From: Gammaproteobacteria bacterium
Lineage (GTDB): Bacteria > Pseudomonadota > Gammaproteobacteria > Steroidobacterales > Steroidobacteraceae
DNA length: 6,249 nt
Assembly: GCA_030830595.1 (NCBI GenBank)
Contig: JAURMS010000214.1
Coordinates: 1 to 6,249 of the forward strand
Reading direction: 5' to 3'
Shown: piece after piece, positions 1 to 6,043 of the stretch
Layout of the letters: each line of letters starts with the position of its first letter
How positions within the stretch are numbered: the first letter of the stretch is position 1
Program-made: the position numbers and the translations under genes
Notes under the pieces: model-generated
The model's database searches: none
Seen by the model: only the letters and a program-made list of their open reading frames with translations
Told to the model about the DNA's origin: nothing

Positions 1-964
1 CTACCGGGTACAGGCCTGGAACGCCCAGGGGGATTCCAACTGGTCGACCGTGCAGACGACGACCCGTCCAGCGGCGCCCACCGGGCTGACTGCTACCGCG
101 GCATCGGACACCAGCATCAACCTGAGCTGGACCGACGTGGCGGGCGAGACCGGCTACAAGATCGAGCAGTCGAACCAGGACAACGCGTCCTGGGGCCAGG
201 TGACCACCACGGGGGCTAACGTCACCAGCCTGTCTCGCACGGGTCTTACCGCCGGAACGACCTACTACTTCCGGGTGCGCGCCACCAACTCCGGGGGCGA
301 CTCGGGTTATACAAACGAGGCGAATGCCACGACCACCCAGTCGCCGCCGAGCACGCCGACGGGCCTCACGGCGACAGCAGTCTCCGAGTCCAGAATCAAC
401 CTGAGCTGGAATAATGTCACGGGCGAAAGCCAGTACGAGGTGGTCCGTGTCGGAGGAGGTTGGACACTTAATCCCGGCGCCGACGTGACCACAGCCGCCG
501 ACACCGGGCTCAACCCGGGAACGGAGTATTCCTACCAGGTGAGGGCGGGTAATGCGGCCGGCTGGTCCAGCTACTCCTCTACGGTCAGCGCAACGACCCA
601 AAACGTCGTACCGGGAGCGCCCTCGAGTGTGACAGCCTCTGCCAACTCGACAACGGGAGTGGTGACCATCAACTGGACCGCCGGCAGTCCTGCGACCCAG
701 ACGGCCTTCGACGTGTACCGTGAAACATTCAACAGCAAGCGTAGCCGCTGGGGCAGCCTGACCAGCATCATCAGCACTTCGGGTGGCACTTACACCACCA
801 CCGACTCACCTGGAACGGGCACCTTCCGCTACATGGTGGTGGCACGCAATGCCTCCGGCACCAGTGCGGAGACCATGAGTAACGACGTCCCCGTCACCAG
901 CGGTGGCGGCGGTGGTGGTGGTGGTGGCGGCGGTGGTGGCTGCAAGGGCAAGAACTGCAGGTAG
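1..964 (+). CDS. Fibronectin type III repeat protein, C-terminal part (5' end outside window)
   Basis: The frame is open from base 2, so the start lies upstream; the GTG at 50 is internal to a domain. About 320 residues are visible. Numbered from the window edge, they are: the tail of one FnIII domain (1-22, YRVQAWN...), a full FnIII domain (about 23-113, PTGL, INLSW, YYFRVRATN), a second (about 114-200, PTGL, INLSW, YSYQVRAGNAAG), a third more divergent one (about 204-300, VTINW, FRYMVVARNASG), 13 glycines (301-313) and the tail CKGKNCR (314-320). PTGL, INLSW and YxxRVRAxN are hallmark FnIII strand motifs. Such arrays are normally extracellular spacers or carbohydrate/protein-binding modules attached to a secreted enzyme or adhesin. 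The catalytic or N-terminal part is not visible, so no specific function is given. It ends at TAG 962-964, followed by a strong terminator. It converges with the minus-strand transporter gene. Confidence 0.9.
   Translation, partial: YRVQAWNAQGDSNWSTVQTTTRPAAPTGLTATAASDTSINLSWTDVAGETGYKIEQSNQDNASWGQVTTTGANVTSLSRTGLTAGTTYYFRVRATNSGGDSGYTNEANATTTQSPPSTPTGLTATAVSESRINLSWNNVTGESQYEVVRVGGGWTLNPGADVTTAADTGLNPGTEYSYQVRAGNAAGWSSYSSTVSATTQNVVPGAPSSVTASANSTTGVVTINWTAGSPATQTAFDVYRETFNSKRSRWGSLTSIISTSGGTYTTTDSPGTGTFRYMVVARNASGTSAETMSNDVPVTSGGGGGGGGGGGGGCKGKNCR
116..410 (+). repeat. Direct repeat between adjacent FnIII domains (16-nt identical core)
   Basis: The 16-base string ATCAACCTGAGCTGGA occurs at 116-131 and again at 395-410, 279 bases (93 codons) apart, which is one FnIII unit. 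It encodes INLSW, the B-strand motif. The flanks (PTGLTATA before it) are similar in protein but less so in DNA. This fits tandem domain duplication followed by divergence. The third domain carries only a weaker version (ATCAACTGGACC, near 668). Confidence 0.6.
902..940 (+). repeat. GGY trinucleotide tract encoding 13 glycines
   Basis: Thirteen consecutive glycine codons, all GGT or GGC, make a 39-base low-complexity tract just before the terminal CKGKNCR codons. Length changes in steps of three would keep the frame, so the linker could vary between strains. The many GG pairs could also form a two-tier G-quadruplex on the coding strand; that is inference only. In the protein the tract is a flexible linker before the cysteine-containing tail. 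Confidence 0.8.
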
Positions 965-990
965 TCAGGACACTTACTGCCAACACGCGG

Positions 991-1020
991 AAAAGGCCCC
1001 CGTGCGGGGCCTTTTCTTTT
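991..1020. terminator. Bidirectional intrinsic terminator
   Basis: A perfect 10-bp stem (AAAAGGCCCC at 991-1000 with GGGGCCTTTT at 1006-1015) closes a 5-base loop (CGTGC). On the plus strand it is followed by a T-rich stretch (TTTTCTTTT, 1012-1020). On the minus strand the A-run at 991-994 supplies the U-tract. It lies 26 bases after the FnIII stop and 9 bases after the transporter stop (reading the minus strand), so it can end both convergent transcripts. Confidence 0.9.
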
Positions 1021-1024
1021 GGCC

Positions 1025-2515
1025 TTAAGCGAAAACGTGAGGCGCCACAAACCAGCCGATCAGGCAGATGACGCCGATCCCCAGCAGGTTCAGCCAGAAC
1101 CCTGCGCGGATCATTTGCGGGATGGTGATGGCGCCGGTGGCAAACACGATGGCGTTCGGCGGCGTCGCCACCGGCAGCATGAAGGCGCAACTGGCAGCCA
1201 GGGTCACGGGAACCAGTAGCAACAACGGCGGCAATCCAGCCTGTAGCGCGATGGCACCGACTACGGGCAGCAGCGTTGCGGCCGTCGCCAGGTTGCTGGT
1301 CAGTTCAGTCAGGAAGATCACCAGCGCCACGGTGGCAAGCAACAACAGGATCGGGCCCATCGACTGCAGGTCGCTGAGGCTTTCTCCCAACCAGAGTGCC
1401 AGGCCGGATGAGGAGACGGCCCCCGCCAGGCTGAGCCCGCCACCGAACAGGATCAGCACGCCCCAAGGTAAACGGCTGGCATCCTGCCATGAGAGCAACT
1501 GGGGCTGGGAGGCACTGCTGCTCGGCAGCGTGAACAGCAGGACCGCCGCAGTCATGGCGATGCCCGCATCCGTCACGCCCTCAAGCCCCAGCCAGGCCGA
1601 AACGGGGATGCGCAGGATCCATGCAGCTACCACCAGCCCAAAGATCCATGCCACGCGGCGTTCGGCGGGGCGCATCGGACCCAGCCTGGCCCTCAGCTCG
1701 GCGAGGTGATCCAGTACCTTCGGACTGGCGGGAATCTTGACGGGGAAGATTCGGTGACACAGCACCCACCAGGCAAGCGGCAACAGCAGGAGCGACACCG
1801 GAATGCCTACCAGCATCCAGCGGGCAAAGCTGATCTCCAAACCGTACTGTTCCTTCAGGAAGCCAATCAGCAACGCATTGGGCGGCGTACCGACCAAGGT
1901 GGCCAGGCCACCGATACTGGTGGCGTAGGCCAATCCCAGCAGTAAGGCGATGCGAAACCGGGCGCGCTCGGCCTCATCCAGCCCCTCGACGTTGTCGCAG
2001 ATCACTCCGCTGACTGACAAGGCAATTGGCAGCAGCAGCATCGCCGTGGCCGTGTTGGTCATCCACATGCTCAACAGTGCGGCCACCACCATGAAGCTCA
2101 GGATGAGCCGGCAACCGTCGGTCCCGGTACGCACCAGTACGAACAGTGCCATCCGCCGGTGCAGGTTCCAGCGCTCCAGCGCGAGGGCCAGCACGAAGCC
2201 CCCCAGGAACAGGAAGATGATCGGGTTGGAAAACGGGCGCGCCGCCTCGGCGAGGGTCGAGATATCCAGCGGCTCGAACAGCACCAGCGGCAGGAAGGCC
2301 GTGACCGCCACCGGCACCGCCTCCGTCGCCCACCAGATAGCCATCCATAGGGCTACCGCGGCCACACTCCATGCCGCCGGCGACATGGATTCCTGAGAAC
2401 CCGAGGCCAGCATCATGATGGCAAAAATGGCCGGGCCCAGCACCCGACCCGTCAACTGATAACGCTCGGGCGGACGTGGTCCGCCCAAACCAGATAATGA
2501 TGGCGAGTTGATCAC
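1025..2515 (-). CDS. DASS/SLC13-family anion (probable di- or tricarboxylate) symporter
   Basis: A 496-residue polytopic inner-membrane protein, normal length for the divalent anion:sodium symporter family (VcINDY/SdcS type; Pfam Na_sulph_symp). Two SNT-type motifs mark the inverted-repeat fold: WMTNTATAM (about 151-159) and ELTSNLATAA (about 404-413), each followed later by a PPNA motif (GTPPNAL about 209-215; ATPPNAI about 450-456). Residues 442-457 fit the sodium:sulfate symporter signature S-x2-F-x2-P-[LIVM]-[GSA]-x3-N-x-[LIVM]-V. WWATEAVPVAV (61-71) and the hydrophobic segments throughout agree. By family knowledge it couples ion flow to uptake of succinate, malate, citrate or sulfate; the exact substrate cannot be read. 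The start is a GTG 55 bases after the receptor stop with no clear ribosome binding site. TTG or GTG codons 21-25 residues in are alternatives, still ahead of the first helix (about 27). It follows the receptor in the same direction and is probably co-transcribed. Confidence 0.9.
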   Translation of the reverse strand: MINSPSLSGLGGPRPPERYQLTGRVLGPAIFAIMMLASGSQESMSPAAWSVAAVALWMAIWWATEAVPVAVTAFLPLVLFEPLDISTLAEAARPFSNPIIFLFLGGFVLALALERWNLHRRMALFVLVRTGTDGCRLILSFMVVAALLSMWMTNTATAMLLLPIALSVSGVICDNVEGLDEAERARFRIALLLGLAYATSIGGLATLVGTPPNALLIGFLKEQYGLEISFARWMLVGIPVSLLLLPLAWWVLCHRIFPVKIPASPKVLDHLAELRARLGPMRPAERRVAWIFGLVVAAWILRIPVSAWLGLEGVTDAGIAMTAAVLLFTLPSSSASQPQLLSWQDASRLPWGVLILFGGGLSLAGAVSSSGLALWLGESLSDLQSMGPILLLLATVALVIFLTELTSNLATAATLLPVVGAIALQAGLPPLLLLVPVTLAASCAFMLPVATPPNAIVFATGAITIPQMIRAGFWLNLLGIGVICLIGWFVAPHVFA

Positions 2516-2528
2516 CTGGATTCAGGCC

Positions 2529-2564
2529 GCGCCACGGGGAGGGCGTTCCCCCTCCCCGTGCGCG
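2529..2564 (-). other. GC-rich stem-loop between receptor and transporter genes, no U-tract
   Basis: CACGGGGAGGG (2533-2543) pairs perfectly with CCCTCCCCGTG (2550-2560) around a 6-base loop. The stem can extend by four GC pairs (2528-2531 with 2561-2564) past a one-base bulge. Read on the minus strand it lies just after the receptor stop and about 15 bases before the transporter GTG. No T-run follows in that direction, so it does not look like a standard intrinsic terminator. It may stabilise the receptor mRNA 3' end, set the receptor/transporter expression ratio, or hinder transporter initiation. Confidence 0.7.
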
Positions 2565-2570
2565 AAGTGC

Positions 2571-5500
2571 CTATCGACCGCCGAAGCTCATCCTCAGGTC
2601 GAGGTAAAAGTTGCGCCCATAATCCGAATGGACGTCGGACTTATAGCCGAAATAGTCATCCGCCAGGGGCGCACGCTCGTTGGTGAAGTTGTTGATGCCG
2701 AAACGGATCCTGGAATCGATGCCGGCAAGTCCAAAGCGGTAGTCCACGGACAGGTTACCGGTAGTCATCGCAGGCAGCACGTAACGGGTGCCGTCGTCGA
2801 GCGTCAGTCCACTATCGTAGACCTTGCCAATCCTGAACGCCGAGACCGAGGCACCCCACTTGCCCTTGCGCCAGGTCAGCACGACGTTGTGCCGATCCTT
2901 AGGCGCGCCGTCCTGCTGGACGAGGTCGGCAAAGCCAATCACGGGGTAACTGGCCGGGAGCTCCCCGTTGGCCTGGGCAGCTACCAGGTCGCCGGCAAGA
3001 CCGCCGGCAGTCTGCTCGAGTTCGGTCAGGAACGAACCCGCATAGCGCAGGCTGAAACGCCCTACCTGGCTTTGCATTTCATAGTTGACGGTAATATCCA
3101 CGCCTGCCGCATTCCTCTCGTCGAGGTTGGTATACCGGTCATCGATGTAATCGATGTCACCGGCCGGGCAGAGACCAGCCGTCAGGTAGGCGCTCGGGTC
3201 AATGTCGTAGCTGGAGGTCGAACGCACCACGGCGGTATCGCCCTGCACGGCAGCGCAATTGCTGGTGCCTGCCTCCAGACGCAGCAACAGGTCGACGAGC
3301 GTATGGTTTTCCTCGCCCAACAAGCCAATGCTGTTGGTCTTCTTGATCCACCAGTAATCCACGCTCAGGTCCAGGTTATCCGTGGGAGCGAAAACCAGGC
3401 CCACCGAATAGTTGTCCGACTCTTCCGGCACCAGCTGGTTGCTGCCCTGGGCCAGCCGCAAGGTCCCCTCACGACAGGGTGTGGCGCTGACGCCGGCGAC
3501 CTCTGCCGCATATTGACAGACATAGTCAGTACGGGTGTTGGTGCGCGACACAATGGACTCGTTCACAGTGACCAGGTTTGGCACCCTGAAACCCTGCGAC
3601 CAGGACCCACGCAGCAGCAGCTGGTCGAGTGGTCTCCAACCAAACGCCACCTTGCCGACAGTTGCCGAGTCATTGATATCCGAGAAGTCCTCGTAACGGG
3701 CGGCCAGCTGGATATCGAGCGTGGGGAGCACCGGCAAGGACAGCTCAGCGTAGAGGGAATTGGTGCGCCGGCTGCCGCTGCTGTCGGGAGTAGGCGAAGA
3801 ATTCATGACATCTGAGATGAAAGGATAGGTCTCGCCATTCCGCGTGGTGAATTGGATCGTGCCGTCGAGTCTCGGATCGCGATCGTCCTTGAACGATTCC
3901 CGCCGCGTCTCAAGTCCCACCACCATCGCCGTGTTGCCCCCGGGCAGGCTCCACAGGTCGCCCCGCGAGAGGCGGGCGTCGAACATGGTCAGCTCGGTTT
4001 CCGACAGGCGATACACGTCAACCAGCGCGCGCTCGATATTGGAGTTCACCCCGCCGCTGAAGGGGTTGTAGGCCGCCGAGGTTGGATCGTTCAGGGCCTC
4101 CTGCATCAAGGTATTGGAAATCCGGTTATGAGTGATGTCGTCACTCGTCGCCTTGTTCCAGGTGGCTGCCGCTTCCCAGTCCCATGAACCTGCCGAGCCC
4201 CTGAGGCCCTGCACGATCCGATACATCTCGCTGTCGTTGTCGACGATGCGCGGCACCTCCGACCAGCGATAGTTGTCAATCAGGAGCGTGGCACCGGAGC
4301 ACGGGACGCTGCCTATGATTTCATCGGGCAGCCGGTTGGGCGAGCCGCAAGGGCCAAAGGGGTTCCAGTAGTTCTGGGCACCCACCTCGAGATTGGAGGC
4401 CGAGTTCACGAAGGAGCTAGGCTGCCTGATCAGGTTGGTCTTGCCCGAGTAGTACATCAGCTCAGTAAAGCTCTCCAGCGAGTCGCTTAACTCGTGGTCC
4501 AGCGTCAAGTAAACGTTGGCTCGCTTGAGCGCCGAGCGCAGATCACGGTTTGCGTTAAGGTTTTCGCGCACCGTCCCCTGGCCGTCCACCGCACCACAGA
4601 TCGTGGCGTTGAGCGCCCACTGGCAGCGCGGATCGCCGATGGGGTAGGTCTCGAACTCACCAGCGGTGTCGGTCAACCTGTTGTTGATTCCGTAGGAGGA
4701 CGTGCTGGGGACGAAGTCATACTGTCCCCATAGCGAATTGGCAGAATCGTTAGTGAGCCGGCTGTCGCCATACCAGGGCGAATCCGCCGGCGGACGAGTG
4801 CTGAAATCACTGTTCGCCCAGCGCGGATCGTCTTGCGAATTGACGCGATCGCGATCGAACCAGCTGGCAGCCACACTCACGCGGGTGCGGCCATCGTTGA
4901 AGGCCTGGCCCCACTCCGCATAGACGGTCTGGTTGCTGCGGGAAAAATTGTCATAGTCGGTGTAGCGCAAGCCGACGGACAGACCCTCGATGTCGCGCTT
5001 GAGCACCGTATTGAACACGCCTGCCACTGCATCGGCACCGTAGACCGCGCTGGCGCCGTCACGCAGCACCTCGATGCGATCGACTCCATAGGTGGGAATC
5101 ATGTTGGAGTTGGCACTGTTGACCGGCACAAAGCTGCCGCCGACCTGTTCTGTCTGGTACTGCGGGGCGTTGACCATGCGCCGACCATTGAGCAGCACCA
5201 GGGTGTTGCCAGTGCCGAGGCTGCGAAGGTTAAAGGCCCCCACGTCACCACGGGCCGAGTTCACGCCGCCACTGATGTTGGCCGCCTCGTTGACAAAGTT
5301 GTTGCCGTTCTCGGGCATCATGTCCAGCAACTGCTCACCCGAATCGATGCCAAAGGCTTCGAGGGTCTCGCTGCCGAGGATCGAAACCGGCAGGGCGTCG
5401 GAGATGACCGCTCCGCGGATCTGGGAACCGGTCACGGTGATTTCCTCGAGCTCGATCTGGCGTTTTTCAGGGGCTTCCTGGGCCAGGACCTGGCTGACGG

Positions 5501-5576
5501 CAAGCGCGAGACTGGCCGATGAGAGCCCCGTCACCAGCGAGCGCATACCGGATTTATGCATATTATTCAGCAACAT
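2571..5576 (-). CDS. TonB-dependent outer-membrane receptor (no STN domain)
   Basis: A protein of 1001 residues. The start is ATG at 5576, chosen because GGGGGAAG (5590-5583) sits 6 bases upstream and a signal peptide follows directly; the frame stays open upstream but that part overlaps fecR and looks non-coding. Signal peptide about 1-32, with likely cleavage after VLA, then a VTG-type N-terminus (EEITVTGSQIR, 44-54) near the expected TonB box. Plug domain about 55-195, with the conserved LRSLGTGNTLVLLNGRR (118-133) and DRIEVLRDGASAVYGADAVAG (166-186). The beta-barrel fills the rest, ending YLDLRMSF plus GGR. Four cysteine pairs (318/327, 410/426, 687/701, 774/803) likely lie in extracellular loops. 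By family it imports a substrate too large or scarce for porins, powered by TonB-ExbBD. It lacks the STN domain expected of a FecA-type transducer. The substrate is unknown. It lies 80 bases after the fecR-like gene, in the same direction. Confidence 0.92.
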   Translation of the reverse strand: MLLNNMHKSGMRSLVTGLSSASLALAVSQVLAQEAPEKRQIELEEITVTGSQIRGAVISDALPVSILGSETLEAFGIDSGEQLLDMMPENGNNFVNEAANISGGVNSARGDVGAFNLRSLGTGNTLVLLNGRRMVNAPQYQTEQVGGSFVPVNSANSNMIPTYGVDRIEVLRDGASAVYGADAVAGVFNTVLKRDIEGLSVGLRYTDYDNFSRSNQTVYAEWGQAFNDGRTRVSVAASWFDRDRVNSQDDPRWANSDFSTRPPADSPWYGDSRLTNDSANSLWGQYDFVPSTSSYGINNRLTDTAGEFETYPIGDPRCQWALNATICGAVDGQGTVRENLNANRDLRSALKRANVYLTLDHELSDSLESFTELMYYSGKTNLIRQPSSFVNSASNLEVGAQNYWNPFGPCGSPNRLPDEIIGSVPCSGATLLIDNYRWSEVPRIVDNDSEMYRIVQGLRGSAGSWDWEAAATWNKATSDDITHNRISNTLMQEALNDPTSAAYNPFSGGVNSNIERALVDVYRLSETELTMFDARLSRGDLWSLPGGNTAMVVGLETRRESFKDDRDPRLDGTIQFTTRNGETYPFISDVMNSSPTPDSSGSRRTNSLYAELSLPVLPTLDIQLAARYEDFSDINDSATVGKVAFGWRPLDQLLLRGSWSQGFRVPNLVTVNESIVSRTNTRTDYVCQYAAEVAGVSATPCREGTLRLAQGSNQLVPEESDNYSVGLVFAPTDNLDLSVDYWWIKKTNSIGLLGEENHTLVDLLLRLEAGTSNCAAVQGDTAVVRSTSSYDIDPSAYLTAGLCPAGDIDYIDDRYTNLDERNAAGVDITVNYEMQSQVGRFSLRYAGSFLTELEQTAGGLAGDLVAAQANGELPASYPVIGFADLVQQDGAPKDRHNVVLTWRKGKWGASVSAFRIGKVYDSGLTLDDGTRYVLPAMTTGNLSVDYRFGLAGIDSRIRFGINNFTNERAPLADDYFGYKSDVHSDYGRNFYLDLRMSFGGR

Positions 5577-5582
5577 ATCGAG

Positions 5583-5590
5583 CTTCCCCC
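5583..5590 (-). promoter_or_regulatory. Ribosome binding site of the receptor gene
   Basis: Minus-strand GGGGGAAG followed by a 6-base spacer (CTCGAT) and then ATG. It is the strongest Shine-Dalgarno-like site in the cluster and decides the receptor start at 5576, against the in-frame ATG five codons later (5561) or any upstream start. Confidence 0.75.
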
Positions 5591-5656
5591 TTAACAGATG
5601 GGCAGACGCCGCCATGGCACCTGTTGCCCCAGTATGGGTACAACGCTCGACTGGGA

Positions 5657-6043
5657 TCACCCCCCCCAGTAGGTTCCCGCCCAGTGTGCAACCAGGCCTA
5701 CCGCGACCAGTACGGCTGCCGCGGCCGTGGCCCGATCCGAGGCCCTGTACGGCCTGGGTGGCGCGGCCGGAGGGCAGGAGTCGGGTTTGGACTTGCGCAA
5801 GTCGATGACCCCAGCCTCGCGCTTCAGTGCCGGCAGCTCCGACAACATCCGCAACCTGGCCCAGACTTCGGAGAGTTCCTCGAAGGCGCGACCGCGGCGC
5901 GGGTCCTCCTCGAGCCAGCGTACAAAAGCGAGGCGATGGGCTTCGCTGCAGTGACTGGAGTCGAGCACTGCCATCCAGCCCTCGGCGTCCCGTCGAATCG
6001 CCTCGGGAATATCCTCCACGAACCAATCGCGCAACTCACTCAT
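5657..6043 (-). CDS. Short FecR-like anti-sigma protein (DUF4880 domain plus one membrane helix)
   Basis: 128 residues, ATG to TGA. Residues about 14-65 match the FecR N-terminal cytoplasmic domain (DUF4880): AEGWMAVLDS, then SEAHRLAFVRWLEEDPRRGRAFEEL, then VWARL. This part normally binds the FecI sigma factor. A proline- and lysine-rich linker follows (72-103), then one hydrophobic helix (about 105-122, ATAAAAVLVAVGLVAHW). The protein ends six residues later at GTYWGG. Full FecR proteins are about 300-350 residues with a periplasmic domain after the helix; that domain is missing, and the 80 bases before the receptor cannot encode it in any frame. It overlaps the sigma gene by 4 bases (ATGA), suggesting translational coupling; the ribosome site is weak (GGCGAG, 9 bases upstream). 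The TGA lies directly after a run of eight G. It may be a natural minimal anti-sigma/co-activator or a degenerate FecR. Confidence 0.85.
   Translation of the reverse strand: MSELRDWFVEDIPEAIRRDAEGWMAVLDSSHCSEAHRLAFVRWLEEDPRRGRAFEELSEVWARLRMLSELPALKREAGVIDLRKSKPDSCPPAAPPRPYRASDRATAAAAVLVAVGLVAHWAGTYWGG
5660..5667 (-). repeat. G8 homopolymer at the fecR stop codon
   Basis: Eight C on the plus strand, read as G8 on the coding strand (TGG GGG GGG TGA). It encodes the last two glycines and abuts the stop. Gain of one G moves the frame into that of the receptor, with no stop before it. Loss of one G extends the protein by about 30 codons to a TAA (5565-5563) inside the receptor start region. It is a possible slippage site and also a common site of sequencing error. 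Confidence 0.75.

Larger units (their letters stand above)
5577..5685 (-). promoter_or_regulatory. fecR-receptor junction with repeated CCCAGT/ACTGGG hexamers
   Basis: On the plus strand CCCAGT occurs at 5628-5633, 5665-5670 and 5680-5685, and its complement ACTGGG at 5650-5655. The single ACTGGG can pair with either neighbour, 5628-5633 (16-base loop) or 5665-5670 (9-base loop), giving two mutually exclusive 6-bp hairpins in the transcript ahead of the receptor. A minus-strand GGAACC (5677-5672) resembles an ECF-sigma -35 element, but no convincing -10 at normal spacing was found. The region may hold the receptor promoter or leader; this is not proven. Confidence 0.3.

Noticed and set aside
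902..940. GGY tract as a GlyGly-CTERM (rhombosortase) tag
   Set aside because: That tag needs a transmembrane helix and basic end after the glycines; here only seven residues follow.
829..1190. Minus-strand frames with poly-Pro or poly-His runs across the FnIII 3' end
   Set aside because: The homopolymers are just the reverse reading of the GGY glycine tract, and the frames cross the terminator.
1068..1709. 213-codon plus-strand open frame opposite the transporter
   Set aside because: The composition is a mirror of the membrane protein, with no domain and no start signal. It is a shadow of the SLC13 gene.
2508..3815. 435-codon plus-strand open frame opposite the receptor gene
   Set aside because: It has no recognisable domain, signal or ribosome site, and lies antisense to a well-conserved receptor. 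Long antisense frames are expected in GC-rich coding DNA.
5672..5677. GGAACC as an ECF-sigma -35 promoter element for the receptor
   Set aside because: No matching -10 lies at 15-17 bases; the nearest GTC is 20 bases away. It is kept only as a possibility within the junction entry.
4833..5808. Two overlapping plus-strand open frames (229 and 238 codons) opposite the receptor N-terminus and fecR
   Set aside because: They overlap each other and the real minus-strand genes, and neither shows any recognisable motif.
5577..6026. 150-codon upstream extension of the receptor frame
   Set aside because: It runs through the fecR-like gene in another frame and is arginine/glycine-rich low-information sequence. 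The ATG at 5576 has a good ribosome site and signal peptide.
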